Assembly (NCBI RefSeq): GCF_000292245.2
Contig: NZ_ALPT02000010.1
Location: 1-64,000 of the forward strand
Direction: 5' to 3'
DNA from: Alkalihalobacillus alcalophilus ATCC 27647 = CGMCC 1.3604
Lineage (GTDB): Bacteria > Bacillota > Bacilli > Bacillales > Bacillaceae_D
DNA length: 64,000 nucleotides
The first letter of the stretch is position 1. Every line of letters starts with the position of its first letter. The position numbers and the translations under genes were made by a program. The notes under the pieces are model-generated. The model made no database searches, was not told the origin of the DNA, and saw nothing but the letters and a program-made list of their open reading frames with translations. This document shows, piece by piece, positions 44,123 to 53,241 of this stretch.

Positions 44123-46435
44123 TTACTCCTGAATTAATTTAGTTTGTATCTCTCGCTTACTTCCTTTAAGCTGCATCACCACAGCTCCATCAATGTCAGT
44201 GCGGTAAATAACAACTCCTGCCTCATTTAAACGATGGACGACATCTGGATGTGGATGACCGAAACGATTATTCCTACCTGCTGAAATAAAGGCCATTTGC
44301 GGCTGTAAATGGTCAAGTAAGAGGTCAGTCGTTGAGGTTCGACTACCATGATGACCTACTTTCAACACATCGACTGTCAGACGAGGAAAGTTTTGTACAA
44401 GTCTTCTTTCTCCTTCCTCTTCAAGATCACCTGTAAAGAGCCAGCTCACACCGTCTAACACAGCATACAGCACCATCGAACGTTCATTACGCCCACTTTC
44501 TACTCCTGTTGGTGCCAATACGTAAAATTCAGCATTTCCAGTCGACCAATCTTCTCCTTTCTCAACAAATGTTAACTCGGCCCCATATGGCTGCCATTGC
44601 TGAAAAAGGGAAATTTCCCCCTCATCCAACGGGCCATTTGGATAAAGGATTTCTTTTACCTTTACATGCTTCAGCACAGCAAGAACTCCACCAACATGAT
44701 CATAATCTCCATGGGATAAAATAAGCTTATCAATTTTTCTAATCCCTTTCGCCTTCAAAAAAGGCACAAGCACATCTTCACCGACCTCGAACTGTGAACG
44801 GCGTATTTGCCAATCTTCCTCTTGAAATCGAATCGTCCCACCTGTATCTAATAAATAGGTCGCCTGATTAAATGGGAGTTCGATTAAAAAACTATCCCCT
44901 TGTCCAATATCGATCATCGTGATTTTTGTTGTCGGGTCTAAATAAGGGCTGCATAAATGAAAAACAACTAACAGGCTCCAACCATATAAAACATGTTTCC
45001 ACCAGCCTCTTTTGCCTCGCTCCCACATTAAAAAAGTAAAAAGCAAAAGGACACTTATCACTAGCAGTCCAAATGGATTCGGACGACCAACAGTAAAATA
45101 ATGAAAACTCCAATTCTCGATAACTTGTAACCCAGCATGGACATTTGACAATACATTAACTAAAAACAAAAGCAGCCAATCAGACAAAAAAGGCAGAACA
45201 AAGGATAAGAAATAAGTAGTAAAGACAAGTGGCAAAATGATTAAACTAATAAACGGGATATAAATTAAATTAAGGGGGATTTGCAGCCAAGATTGCTCAA
45301 AAAAGTGATAAAGTAAAAACGGCAAAGATAGAAGCTGAGCTAAAGCGGAGACGCTAAATAAACGACTAAAATAACTCGTATACCTTCTTGAAATTGTCTG
45401 TGAGGATAAAATTAACCCAAAGGAAATGAGGAAAGAAAGTTGAAAACCTAATTGAAAAAGTGCGTATGGATTAACGAGCAAATACAGAAAGAAAACAGTA
45501 CTTATCGCCAGTAAAGATGGAATTCTTTTTTGCAATCGTAGTGACAAAAGAACAATCATTGTCATCCCACAAGCCCGCATAACTGGTGGAGCTGCCCCAG
45601 CTAAAAGGGCATAAATCGGAAGGAAGCATATTAACATTTCTTGTGTTCGTTCCCTTGAAACACCGAGGCGTATCATTAAATAAAAAAGAGCTGATACAAT
45701 TAACCCAACATGTAAACCAGATATTGCTAGCAAATGAAAGACACCTAGGCGTTGATACGCGTTCAGAATCTCTTCTTCAAAAAACATTCGTTCACCAAAA
45801 AGTAAGGCGATCATCATACCGGCAATTTCCGGCTCAAGCTTTTCTTCTAGTTGATACATTTGTTGTTGCCGAAAATTTTGTAAACTTTGTATCCATGTTC
45901 CCTCATTTGTTTGACATAGAATCGAGCTAGATTCCACATCAAAAAGCCAATGGATTTGATTGAAATAAAGGAACTCAGCATAGTTAAAACCAAAGAAGTT
46001 AGTCGCATTTTGAGGAGTTTCTAACTGACCTTCCATATAACATACATCACCAGCAGAAATGGCTTTAAACCTTTCCTTTTCTGCCTCTAGTTGCAAATAA
46101 CTACGAACTTGCAGCTTTTCTCCTTGCTCGGTCATCACGACTGTCATCATTCGATTTCCGTCGATTTTCAGGAGCTCTTTTATCTCAACAACCCCTTGCC
46201 AACTTCCTTCCACTAAGGTTGACTCATTTTGATATTCATAAGCATAGCCAACAAGGACATACATCGAAAAACTAAGAAAGGCAGGAAGATACGTTTTCGT
46301 CCAACGTTCTTTTAAACAAAAAAGATAGAGGAGGTAAAAAAAGAGGAGCATAAATAAAAAAGGACTCGGCCCTTTAATAACAAAAGTTAAACCGAGTATT
46401 GTAGATAAAATACAAATGAAAATCATATGATTCAA
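44123..46435 (-). CDS. comEC: Competence DNA channel protein ComEC
   Basis: ComEC is the inner-membrane channel for single-stranded DNA in natural transformation. The 770-residue protein has N-terminal membrane segments, an OB-type extracellular domain, the Competence core with LLAISGLHVGLIVSALFYL near residue 235 and GAAPPVMRACGM, and a C-terminal metallo-beta-lactamase-like domain with DIGQGDSFLIELP, LSHGDYDHVGG and GHHGS. The full metal-ligand set looks intact, so nuclease activity is plausible. Translation likely starts at TTG 46435, 8 bases after AGGGGG. It is 12 bases after comEB in comEA-EB-EC. Confidence 0.95.
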   Translation of the reverse strand: MNHMIFICILSTILGLTFVIKGPSPFLFMLLFFYLLYLFCLKERWTKTYLPAFLSFSMYVLVGYAYEYQNESTLVEGSWQGVVEIKELLKIDGNRMMTVVMTEQGEKLQVRSYLQLEAEKERFKAISAGDVCYMEGQLETPQNATNFFGFNYAEFLYFNQIHWLFDVESSSILCQTNEGTWIQSLQNFRQQQMYQLEEKLEPEIAGMMIALLFGERMFFEEEILNAYQRLGVFHLLAISGLHVGLIVSALFYLMIRLGVSRERTQEMLICFLPIYALLAGAAPPVMRACGMTMIVLLSLRLQKRIPSLLAISTVFFLYLLVNPYALFQLGFQLSFLISFGLILSSQTISRRYTSYFSRLFSVSALAQLLSLPFLLYHFFEQSWLQIPLNLIYIPFISLIILPLVFTTYFLSFVLPFLSDWLLLFLVNVLSNVHAGLQVIENWSFHYFTVGRPNPFGLLVISVLLLFTFLMWERGKRGWWKHVLYGWSLLVVFHLCSPYLDPTTKITMIDIGQGDSFLIELPFNQATYLLDTGGTIRFQEEDWQIRRSQFEVGEDVLVPFLKAKGIRKIDKLILSHGDYDHVGGVLAVLKHVKVKEILYPNGPLDEGEISLFQQWQPYGAELTFVEKGEDWSTGNAEFYVLAPTGVESGRNERSMVLYAVLDGVSWLFTGDLEEEGERRLVQNFPRLTVDVLKVGHHGSRTSTTDLLLDHLQPQMAFISAGRNNRFGHPHPDVVHRLNEAGVVIYRTDIDGAVVMQLKGSKREIQTKLIQE

Positions 46436-46447
46436 GGCATCAGCCCC

Positions 46448-47020
46448 CTATGATTTTGTTGGTGAATAAAGTGTACGTGTTTGATCAATAAGTTTCATTA
46501 ATTCTTCTTTATCAATATCCGTTTCTTCAAGTTTGTGAAGGAGATCGGTCGTTAATTGCAACTTATCTTGATACCTTCTGTCTAAAACAACTTCATCAAG
46601 TTCTACTTGCTCCACCTCAATACCCGCTTGTTCAAACAACTCTAAGGCATACGGATGGTTTTTATAATCTGCATCATAATAGACCTTTTTAATCCCTGCT
46701 TGAATAACCGCTTTGGAACAATGCACACAAGGAAAATGTGTCACATAAATTTCCGCTCCTTCTGTTGGTACACCAAATTTAGCACATTGTAATAAAGCAT
46801 TCACTTCAGCATGAATCGTCCGAATACAATGGTTATCGACGACATAACAGCCTTTATCGATACAATGGTCACTACCAGAAACAGAGCCATTATATCCACC
46901 AGCAATAATTCGTTTATCTCGCACAATTGTCGCACCGACCATTAAACGTGTGCATGTGCTTCGTAATGACAACAACTGACTTTGTGCCATAAAATATTGA
47001 TTCCATGAAATACGTTCCAT
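46448..47020 (-). CDS. comEB: dCMP deaminase family protein ComEB
   Basis: ComEB belongs to the dCMP deaminase family, and in B. subtilis it is also reported to help localise ComGA-type competence proteins. The 190-residue product has zinc-site motifs HAEVNALLQC (His and catalytic Glu) and PCVHCSKAVIQAG. The start MERISWNQYFMAQSQ at 47020 follows GAGAGGTGG; the frame to 47059 has no ribosome site. Second gene of the comE operon. Confidence 0.95.
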   Translation of the reverse strand: MERISWNQYFMAQSQLLSLRSTCTRLMVGATIVRDKRIIAGGYNGSVSGSDHCIDKGCYVVDNHCIRTIHAEVNALLQCAKFGVPTEGAEIYVTHFPCVHCSKAVIQAGIKKVYYDADYKNHPYALELFEQAGIEVEQVELDEVVLDRRYQDKLQLTTDLLHKLEETDIDKEELMKLIDQTRTLYSPTKS

Positions 47021-47119
47021 TATGTTCCACCTCTCTAGCTGAAACAAGCTCTCATTCAACCTTTAGCTTGTCCTCTTAGATAGTTTAGTGAAAAAAAAAC
47101 CTTTTCGTCAAGTACAAGA

Positions 47120-47746
47120 TCATTTTGTTATAATTAAAGCTTTTAATTGTTCAAACGACTTCTCCCCAAATCCAGATACTTTTTTTAAATCTTCTATATC
47201 CACAAAAGAACCATGTTCTTCACGATAAGCGATAATTTGAGCTGCTTTTGAAGGACCGACACCTGGAAGCTGTTCCAACTCAGCTTGAGTAGCAGTATTT
47301 AAATTGATTAACCCATCTGCCTCACTCGTTGCTGACACCTGCAGTGGACCACTATATGCTTCTTCATCATGAATCGAGGGGATATAAATGACCATTTCAT
47401 CGGTAACAAGCGAGGCTAAATTCACTTGCAAATCATCTGCTTCATCTATAAGCCCCCCCGCTTTATTAATCACATCATGAATACGCTCACCTTCTTCCAT
47501 CACGTATATCCCAGGTCTTTTAATAGCACCCTTTATGTCAACAACTAGCTCCATTTCCTCAACAGAACTCTCTTCCTCTGTAGTTTCCTCTTCATCCTGT
47601 CCTTCCAAAAAGGCCCATTCACTTTGTTCAACTGTAGTGGTGGACTTATCGCGGTTGAATACAAAAGCAAACAACCCTAAACTAAACAAAACCATTAAAC
47701 TAGAAGCAATTAGCACCAACCATTCCCTTAAAGATAATTTCTTCAT
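47120..47746 (-). CDS. comEA: Competence DNA receptor ComEA
   Basis: ComEA binds double-stranded DNA outside the membrane and passes it to ComEC. The 208-residue protein has an N-terminal anchor (LVLIASSLMVLFSLGLFAFV), an acidic linker, a SLBB-like domain (VVDIKGAIKRPGIYVME) and a C-terminal helix-hairpin-helix domain (NLNTATQAELEQLPGVGPS then KAAQIIAYRE). The start at 47746 follows GGAGGGG by 5 bases. It heads comEA-comEB-comEC and is divergent from comER. Confidence 0.95.
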   Translation of the reverse strand: MKKLSLREWLVLIASSLMVLFSLGLFAFVFNRDKSTTTVEQSEWAFLEGQDEEETTEEESSVEEMELVVDIKGAIKRPGIYVMEEGERIHDVINKAGGLIDEADDLQVNLASLVTDEMVIYIPSIHDEEAYSGPLQVSATSEADGLINLNTATQAELEQLPGVGPSKAAQIIAYREEHGSFVDIEDLKKVSGFGEKSFEQLKALIITK

Positions 47747-47794
47747 TTTTACCCCTCCATCGACAAAAGACGAACAGACCATTCTCTTTTTTCT

Positions 47795-47824
47795 ATTATA
47801 AATTTACTTCTTTTAATTACCCAA
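47795..47824 (-). promoter_or_regulatory. Candidate comEA promoter
   Basis: TATAAT (47800-47795) with TTGGGT (47824-47819) 18 bases upstream. A clear pair of ComK boxes (AAAA-N5-TTTT at helical spacing) could not be identified by eye although the region is very A/T rich. Confidence 0.4.
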
Positions 47825-48036
47825 TTTTTTTCGACTAGTAATGAACACTTTTTTCTTGAGTCCCTTCCACTAATCATCTACTCTTCTTTTCCTATATCCC
47901 TCCAAAAAAGCTGGCTTTTTTTTGAAAAAAATTCAAATTTCACTTAATTGATTCATAAGTGCGTTCATGCTTTCATACATTTATTTATAACGTTGAACGA
48001 AATTTTCAGGATCAAGGATGAAAAGGGGGGAGTATA

Positions 48037-48858
48037 ATGAAAATTGGAGTCATAGGCACTGGCAGTATGGGGACCATCTTAATTGAATCATGGCTTGATA
48101 CAGAAATCATTTGTCCGGAACAATTAATCATTTACAACCGTACGAGCGAAAAGGCAGAACGGATCCAACGTCAATTTCCCTCAATCCATTTGGCCGAGAA
48201 TCCGACACAAGTCGTTCAACAAGCAGATATCACTTTTTTATGTGTCAAACCACCTCAGTTTCCGAATGTCATTCATGAGATTCAACCAGTTGTTGCCCGA
48301 AATGACCTTTTTGTCTCAATTACGAGCCCAATTAGCGTCATACAATTAGAGGAACAATTAAATTGTAAAGTCGCGAGGGTCATTCCAAGTATTCTTAATC
48401 GGGTTCATGCTGGTTCTACTTTATTAAGTTTCGGAACAAGATGTACAGAAACCGACAAAAAGACATTAACCGATTTAATGAAGACTATTTCAGAGCCTTT
48501 ATTAATCGATGAAAATATTACACGTGTATCGTCTGACATTGTCAGTTGTGGGCCTGCCTTTTTTAGTTATTTATTACAAGAATTTATTAATGCTTCGGTA
48601 AGACAGACGGAAATAAGTGAAGAAGAAGCGACAATTTTAGCCACAAATATGCTTGTTGGAATGGGAAAGTTACTTGAAAAAAGACATTATTCCTTATCTA
48701 CTTTACAAGAGAGAGTTTGTGTTCCAGGTGGGATTACAGGGGAAGGTTTAAAGGTTTTAGATAATGAGTTAGGACCTATTTTTGACCATTTGTTTCAAAA
48801 AACTCACAAAAAATACGATGATGAACGCAGTAAACTGAAATTTTTATTCAAAGCTTAA
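48037..48858 (+). CDS. comER: Late competence protein ComER (P5C reductase family)
   Basis: ComER resembles pyrroline-5-carboxylate reductase and is transcribed opposite to comE; in B. subtilis relatives it is linked to sporulation or biofilm control rather than DNA uptake. The 273-residue protein has the Rossmann start IGVIGTGSMGTILIESW and the C-terminal family segment RVCVPGGITGEGLKVLDNEL. Whether it retains proline biosynthetic activity is not visible. A strong ribosome site (AAAAGGGGGGAG) precedes the ATG. Confidence 0.92.
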   Translation: MKIGVIGTGSMGTILIESWLDTEIICPEQLIIYNRTSEKAERIQRQFPSIHLAENPTQVVQQADITFLCVKPPQFPNVIHEIQPVVARNDLFVSITSPISVIQLEEQLNCKVARVIPSILNRVHAGSTLLSFGTRCTETDKKTLTDLMKTISEPLLIDENITRVSSDIVSCGPAFFSYLLQEFINASVRQTEISEEEATILATNMLVGMGKLLEKRHYSLSTLQERVCVPGGITGEGLKVLDNELGPIFDHLFQKTHKKYDDERSKLKFLFKA

Positions 48859-48865
48859 GAGATTA

Positions 48866-48917
48866 AAAGGAGCTGAATTTAAGGGTTATTTAACCTTTTG
48901 AGACAGCTCCTTTTTTT
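48866..48917 (+). terminator. Terminator of comER
   Basis: GGAGCTG (48869-48875) pairs with CAGCTCC (48904-48910) with further inner pairing (GGTTA/TAACC), then seven T. Confidence 0.85.
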
Positions 48918-48957
48918 GTCCATAACAATTAATACGCGTTATTTGTCAAAAATCCTG

Positions 48958-49702
48958 CTACTTTTTTCGTGCTTTAAAAAAAATTCGTTCGCTTTTATCG
49001 GTTGGCGCACTTTCGTCAAAATCAGCAGTTATTTGCTCGACAACAAAGCCTGTTTGCACGAGCCATTTTTTGATATGTCTGCCAATCATACGTCCTTTGT
49101 TTATGTAATTCTTCAAAACGGTCGTATTTCCCATCCTCCGTCAATACAAAAAAGGTTAGTTCATGCTCCACACTATTTTGAACCTCACCTGAAAACGAGT
49201 TCCAAATATAAGATATATCCTCACCCGCATCAGCAAAAGTTTGCTGTAAATAAACATGATTCACTTTATAAGGAGAATGAACATCAAAGAGGAAGAGCCC
49301 GTCCGCTTTTAATTGCCGATAAATTGAAGCGAACGTTTTTTTGACCTCTTCTTCCTCTTGTAAATAGTTAAGGGAGTCACAAAAAACGGTCACGACATGA
49401 TACTCTCCTAATTTATCCATTGTTGACATATCTTGTTCAATTAAGAGTGGGTTCAAATTCATTTTTTCGGCTTTTTCTTTCGCGACCATGAGCATTTCTG
49501 TGGATAAATCCACACCCGTTGCGACAGCACCTGCTTTTAAGAAGCGAATTAATAACTCACCTGTTCCACAGCCAACATCTAAAATAGACATATCTTTTAA
49601 TGATTCTTGTCCAAGAGAACGACATACAAATTGAAACCACTTTTCATAAGGGGCATCTGCCATTAACTCATCATAAAGAGTGGAAAAAGCTAAATAATTC
49701 AT
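48958..49702 (-). pseudogene. yqeM: YqeM SAM-dependent methyltransferase, frameshifted at an A6 run
   Basis: The first part (49702 to about 49070) encodes a class I methyltransferase with motif I SILDVGCGTGELLIRFLKAG, VTVFCDSLNYL and LFDVHSPYKV. The reading frame then ends early with a foreign tail (MARANRLCCRANNC). In the +1 frame the expected family C-terminus follows: KWLVQTGFVVEQITADFDES, then KSERIFFKARKK, stop at 48958-48960. The shift falls at six T (six A in the mRNA) at 49066-49071; one base fewer would join the frames and give 247 residues, the length I recall for B. subtilis YqeM. It could be a real mutation, a sequencing error or slippage. Start overlaps cvfB (ATGA). Confidence 0.85.
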
Positions 49703-50559
49703 TTTTTCCCCTTCTCATAAGTCCAACCATCACGTTGTTCAATTTTGCCTTCTTTCATCAGTTTGCCAAGAGCACGTTTAAAGGCGGCCTTACTTAATTG
49801 AAACCTTGCTTTAATGTCATCTGGTGCAGTTTTATCCGTATAAGGCATCGCTCCACCACGTTCGACTAAATAAGCAAAAATCCGTTCGGAATCTTCGGAT
49901 TGCTGTTCTGTTCGAGACCCCTTCATCGTGACATTTACTCTTCCATCCGGCCTAACAAATTGAACCCGAGCCGTAACAAACTCTCCATAACGAGGTTCTC
50001 TCACCATTTCATCATTGTGAATAAAAGCTAAATACCCTTGTTCAGTTAAAAACAAAGCCCCTTCATCTAAATAATGATAGACATGACCAGACACTTCTTC
50101 ATTTTTCAGTGATTCTGGCGCTTTTTCAGCCGTTTCTTCAATCGGCTTCCCCTTAAGAAGTTTGGCCATCATTCGACCCCGTTTATCCCACGTAATCGTC
50201 ACTGGAACTTTATCGCCCTTTTGCGGCCAATACCCACGGTCTTCTGGTAATTCATCCATCGATAAAAATAAGTCCCTTGAAATTCCATTATATAAAAAGA
50301 CACCATGACCTGTTCTAACAGATACAGCTTCCAACCACGCAAACTCTCCAACCGATATAATCGGCTCTTTCATCGTTGCTGCAAGACGCTCCTGATGATC
50401 CAAATATAAAAACACATGGATATTTTTACCAATTTGAACTGCTCCTACTACATCGTTGTTATGGAGTAAAATGTCTTTTTCTCCAGCTTCAAGGAAATAA
50501 CCAAAATTCGTTTTCCGGTCCACTTTCAGTTCGACCATATAACCTGGTTTTAATTCCAT
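49699..50559 (-). CDS. cvfB: CvfB/YitL family S1-domain RNA-binding protein
   Basis: CvfB (Staphylococcus aureus conserved virulence factor B; B. subtilis YitL) is an RNA-binding protein that affects expression of secreted factors. The 286-residue product has several S1-like beta-barrel repeats (for example PGYMVELKVDRKTNFGYFLE and GHVYHYLDEGALFLTEQ) and a C-terminal winged helix (FQLSKAAFKRALGKLMKEGK). It begins one base into the end of rsfS and overlaps yqeM by four bases. In B. subtilis the gene lies elsewhere, so its place in this operon differs. Confidence 0.9.
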   Translation of the reverse strand: MELKPGYMVELKVDRKTNFGYFLEAGEKDILLHNNDVVGAVQIGKNIHVFLYLDHQERLAATMKEPIISVGEFAWLEAVSVRTGHGVFLYNGISRDLFLSMDELPEDRGYWPQKGDKVPVTITWDKRGRMMAKLLKGKPIEETAEKAPESLKNEEVSGHVYHYLDEGALFLTEQGYLAFIHNDEMVREPRYGEFVTARVQFVRPDGRVNVTMKGSRTEQQSEDSERIFAYLVERGGAMPYTDKTAPDDIKARFQLSKAAFKRALGKLMKEGKIEQRDGWTYEKGKK

Positions 50560-50918
50560 TACCTTAAAACCCCTTCAAGCTCAATGGTTGACGCATCGCC
50601 CCATAGCTTCTCTAAATTGTAATACACACGTTCGTCTTTATGGAAAATATGAACGACCACATTGCCTAAATCAATTAAAACCCAACGAGCTGTATCATAA
50701 CCTTCTAAACGTTTAATATCGACACCATTTTCTTGAGCTACTTTTTTCAACTCATGGGCAATCGCCTGTACTTGCTTTTCAGAATTACCGTGACAAATCA
50801 AAAAATAATCGGCAATTAATGAAATCCCCTTCATATTTAAGGCAACAATATTCTCCGCCTTTTTGTCATCTACTGTCTTTACTGCTAATTCAAGCATTTT
50901 ATCTTCTAGCACTAACAA
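50559..50918 (-). CDS. rsfS: Ribosome silencing factor RsfS
   Basis: RsfS binds ribosomal protein uL14 and blocks subunit joining when nutrients are scarce. The 119-residue protein carries the family core MLELAVKTVDDKKAENIVAL, YFLICHGNSEKQVQAIAHEL and WVLIDLGNVVVHIFHKDERVYYNLEK (as separate stretches). Translation probably begins at TTG 50918, 6-7 bases after AAGGAG, overlapping yqeK by 7 bases. In B. subtilis this is yqeL, in the same place. Confidence 0.95.
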   Translation of the reverse strand: MLVLEDKMLELAVKTVDDKKAENIVALNMKGISLIADYFLICHGNSEKQVQAIAHELKKVAQENGVDIKRLEGYDTARWVLIDLGNVVVHIFHKDERVYYNLEKLWGDASTIELEGVLR

Positions 50919-51496
50919 TCACTTCTCCTTTTTCTTTTTAAAATAAAATCATTATATGTTGCCAATGTATCTGGAAAAATTAGCTGTCTTCGCTTCATCA
51001 AAAAAGTGATAGTGTTTTCAAGTGATTGAATAATCGCCTCATCCAAATCCGTTTCCGCTATCTTCCGGACTTCATCTACCCCTTTAAATTGTCGCCCTGG
51101 TTCAATATAATCAGCTAAAAAAACAACTTTTTCTAAATCCGTCATTTCAGGTTTTCCAGTTGTATGGTAGGCAATCGCATCAAGAATTTCTTGATCACAG
51201 ATCCCGACTTCACTCTTTACATAATAAGCCCCACATGGAGCATGTAAAAGCTCATCCCCATAATGAAGGAGACTCGGCCAATGGAGTTTTTCTTTGACCA
51301 AATCACGCATTTCATTTTTATCACGAAACTTCGCATAATCGTGAAAAATAGCAGCGATTTCGGCTTTTTTTTGGTCGACTCCATACTTTTTCGCTAAGGC
51401 AATCGCTGTATGCATAACGCCTAAAGTATGCTTATAACGATGCTCTGTCAAATGTGGCTCAACTAATTCAAGTGCTTTCTCTCTCTCCATCTCCAT
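50912..51496 (-). CDS. yqeK: HD-domain diadenosine tetraphosphate hydrolase YqeK
   Basis: YqeK-family enzymes hydrolyse Ap4A symmetrically. The 194-residue protein has the HD metal site: YKHTLGVMHTAIALAKKYG near residue 19, AIFHDYAK near residue 47, and a downstream HAPCGAYYV and AIAYHTTGKP. The ATG follows GAGG by 5 bases. It overlaps nadD upstream by 29 bases and rsfS downstream, so the genes are tightly coupled. Association with nadD is usual and hints at shared nucleotide metabolism. Confidence 0.95.
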   Translation of the reverse strand: MEMEREKALELVEPHLTEHRYKHTLGVMHTAIALAKKYGVDQKKAEIAAIFHDYAKFRDKNEMRDLVKEKLHWPSLLHYGDELLHAPCGAYYVKSEVGICDQEILDAIAYHTTGKPEMTDLEKVVFLADYIEPGRQFKGVDEVRKIAETDLDEAIIQSLENTITFLMKRRQLIFPDTLATYNDFILKRKRRSDC

Positions 51497-52061
51497 ATAA
51501 TCCTCGCTTTCTTATAATCGATTCCACGCCATTTGGCACCATATAAGCAATCGATTTCCCCAGCTTCACTCTTTCCCTAATTAAGGTCGAGGATAAATCC
51601 ACTTGAATGGCTTCGACTTGAATGACCCGATCAGAATAGATCGCTTGAGAGGAGGCGCCCGGACGTTGAACACCAATAAATGTCGTGTCCTCCAGTAACT
51701 CTTCTATATCTTTCCACGTATGCAAAGATTCAATCATATCGCCACCGATGATAAAATAAAAATGAGTATTTGGATGTTGCTTTTTTAGTTGCTTGACTGT
51801 ATCAATCGTATAAGAAATCCCTTTTCTTTCAAATTCAATTGTTGAAATAAAAAACTTTTCTTCCAATGCCGTGCTTTGCTCAAGCATCTCGAGTCTCTCT
51901 TCATTCGTTGACATCGACTCCCTTTTCTTATGAGGAGGTGTATGCACAGGTACAAACCAAATTTCATCTAGTTCGCATTCTTCTAATACATACTGTGCCA
52001 TTAACATATGACCAAGATGTGGTGGATCAAAGCTACCACCGAACAACCCGATTCGTTTCAT
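51468..52061 (-). CDS. nadD: Nicotinate-nucleotide adenylyltransferase NadD
   Basis: Makes deamido-NAD from nicotinate mononucleotide and ATP, a key step to NAD. The 197-residue protein has LFGGSFDPPHLGHM with the HxGH nucleotidyltransferase motif near residue 16 and the SSTLIRERV (SSTxIR) motif near the end. The start MKRIGLFGGSF at 52061 agrees with the family; a longer frame to 52088 starts in the gap after yhbY. Between yhbY and yqeK, as in B. subtilis (yqeJ). Confidence 0.96.
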   Translation of the reverse strand: MKRIGLFGGSFDPPHLGHMLMAQYVLEECELDEIWFVPVHTPPHKKRESMSTNEERLEMLEQSTALEEKFFISTIEFERKGISYTIDTVKQLKKQHPNTHFYFIIGGDMIESLHTWKDIEELLEDTTFIGVQRPGASSQAIYSDRVIQVEAIQVDLSSTLIRERVKLGKSIAYMVPNGVESIIRKRGLYGDGEREST

Positions 52062-52097
52062 TAAAAAAGAACCCCTTTTTGAGTTCACTACCTGCTT

Positions 52098-52388
52098 TTA
52101 CGGTAGGACTAACTGTTTTTGTTCGACCGATTCACGATAGAGAACAATCGTATTTCCAATAATTTGAACAATATCTGCTTTTGTTCCTGTTGCGATGTCG
52201 TCTGCTACTTCCTGTTTATCATATTCACAGTTTTGCAAGACGCTCACTTTAATTAATTCACGAACTTCAAGAGCTTCTGAGATTTGTTGCACCATATTTT
52301 CGTTGACGCCACCTTTACCTACTTGAAAAATAGGGTTTAAATGATGGGCTTTTGAACGTAAAAATCTTTTTTGTTTACCTGTTAACAT
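52098..52388 (-). CDS. yhbY: CRS1/YhbY-type RNA-binding protein
   Basis: A 96-residue single CRM-domain protein that associates with pre-50S ribosomal particles. Visible marks are LTGKQKRFLRSKAHHLNP at the start, the GxxG loop GKGGVNEN near residue 28, and IGNTIVLYRES near the C-terminus. ATG at 52388 follows GGAGG by 5 bases; the frame opens at TTG 52400, which overlaps that site. Named yqeI in B. subtilis. It overlaps the end of aroE by 14 bases. Confidence 0.95.
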   Translation of the reverse strand: MLTGKQKRFLRSKAHHLNPIFQVGKGGVNENMVQQISEALEVRELIKVSVLQNCEYDKQEVADDIATGTKADIVQIIGNTIVLYRESVEQKQLVLP

Positions 52389-53223
52389 GTGTACCTCCAA
52401 GTTGTTCTAAAACGATTTTTGTCATCACTTTTCGATCCGGCTTCAATCCAGTCCAATATTCGAATGATAAAGCGCCTTGATTCACAAACATTCCAACACC
52501 ATTTAGCACTTTGGCTCCGCGTGATTCGGCTTCGATTAATAATTTTGTCTTCAACGGATTATAGATCAAATCGCTGACAATCGTTTCTTTTTTTAAGTTA
52601 TTTAAAGATAGTGGGCACTCGTCTGTATTTGGACTCATCCCAACTGAGGTTGTATTAATAATAATATCAAATGAAGCGAGCTCATACTCAAGCTCCCTCA
52701 TATCCATAACCCCGAGTTCTGTTGCTTTTGATTTGTGGCGTTCAATTAATTGTTCTGCCTTTATTTTCGTCCGGTTCGCCACAACTAAACGTGAAACTGA
52801 TTCATGAACAAGAACAGTCACTATCGCTCTCGCCGCTCCACCAGCACCAATAATCGCAACGCTTTTTCCTTCAAGTGTGTGTGCAATTTCGAGCAATGAT
52901 TGTAAATACCCTCTTCCATCTGTATTAAACCCTTTGAGCTTACCACCTTGATTCACAATCGTGTTAACCGCCCCGATTTCAGCGGCCTCTGGGTCAATCT
53001 CATCCAGATAGTTCATGACATTCACTTTATGAGGAATCGTAACATTACATCCGCCAAGCTCAAGAGCTCGAATCGCCATAACCGCTTCTTCAATTTTATC
53101 TGGTTTCACATTAAAGGCGTGATAATTAGCCTTTTGACCAAGCTCTTTAAAAGCCGCTTCATGCATAATTGGTGACATGGAATGACCGACTGGATAGCCA
53201 AATAATCCATAAACTTTCCCCAT
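52375..53223 (-). CDS. aroE: Shikimate dehydrogenase (NADP+)
   Basis: Reduces 3-dehydroshikimate to shikimate in aromatic amino acid synthesis. The 282-residue protein shows the substrate-binding GHSMSPIMHEAAF near residue 14, the catalytic lysine in CNVTIPHK near residue 66, the dinucleotide site VAIIGAGGAARAI near residue 127 and NRTKIK for the NADP phosphate. The ATG follows AGAGGGGG. It lies in the yqeH-aroE-yhbY order known from B. subtilis. Confidence 0.96.
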   Translation of the reverse strand: MGKVYGLFGYPVGHSMSPIMHEAAFKELGQKANYHAFNVKPDKIEEAVMAIRALELGGCNVTIPHKVNVMNYLDEIDPEAAEIGAVNTIVNQGGKLKGFNTDGRGYLQSLLEIAHTLEGKSVAIIGAGGAARAIVTVLVHESVSRLVVANRTKIKAEQLIERHKSKATELGVMDMRELEYELASFDIIINTTSVGMSPNTDECPLSLNNLKKETIVSDLIYNPLKTKLLIEAESRGAKVLNGVGMFVNQGALSFEYWTGLKPDRKVMTKIVLEQLGGTHVNR

Positions 53224-53241
53224 AAATCGTTTTTCCCCCTC

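Noticed and set aside
47783..48036. ComK boxes between comEA and comER
   Set aside because: The region is full of A and T runs and hairpin-like AAAAAAGC/GCTTTTTT, but no clean pair of AAAA-N5-TTTT boxes at helical spacing could be fixed by eye.
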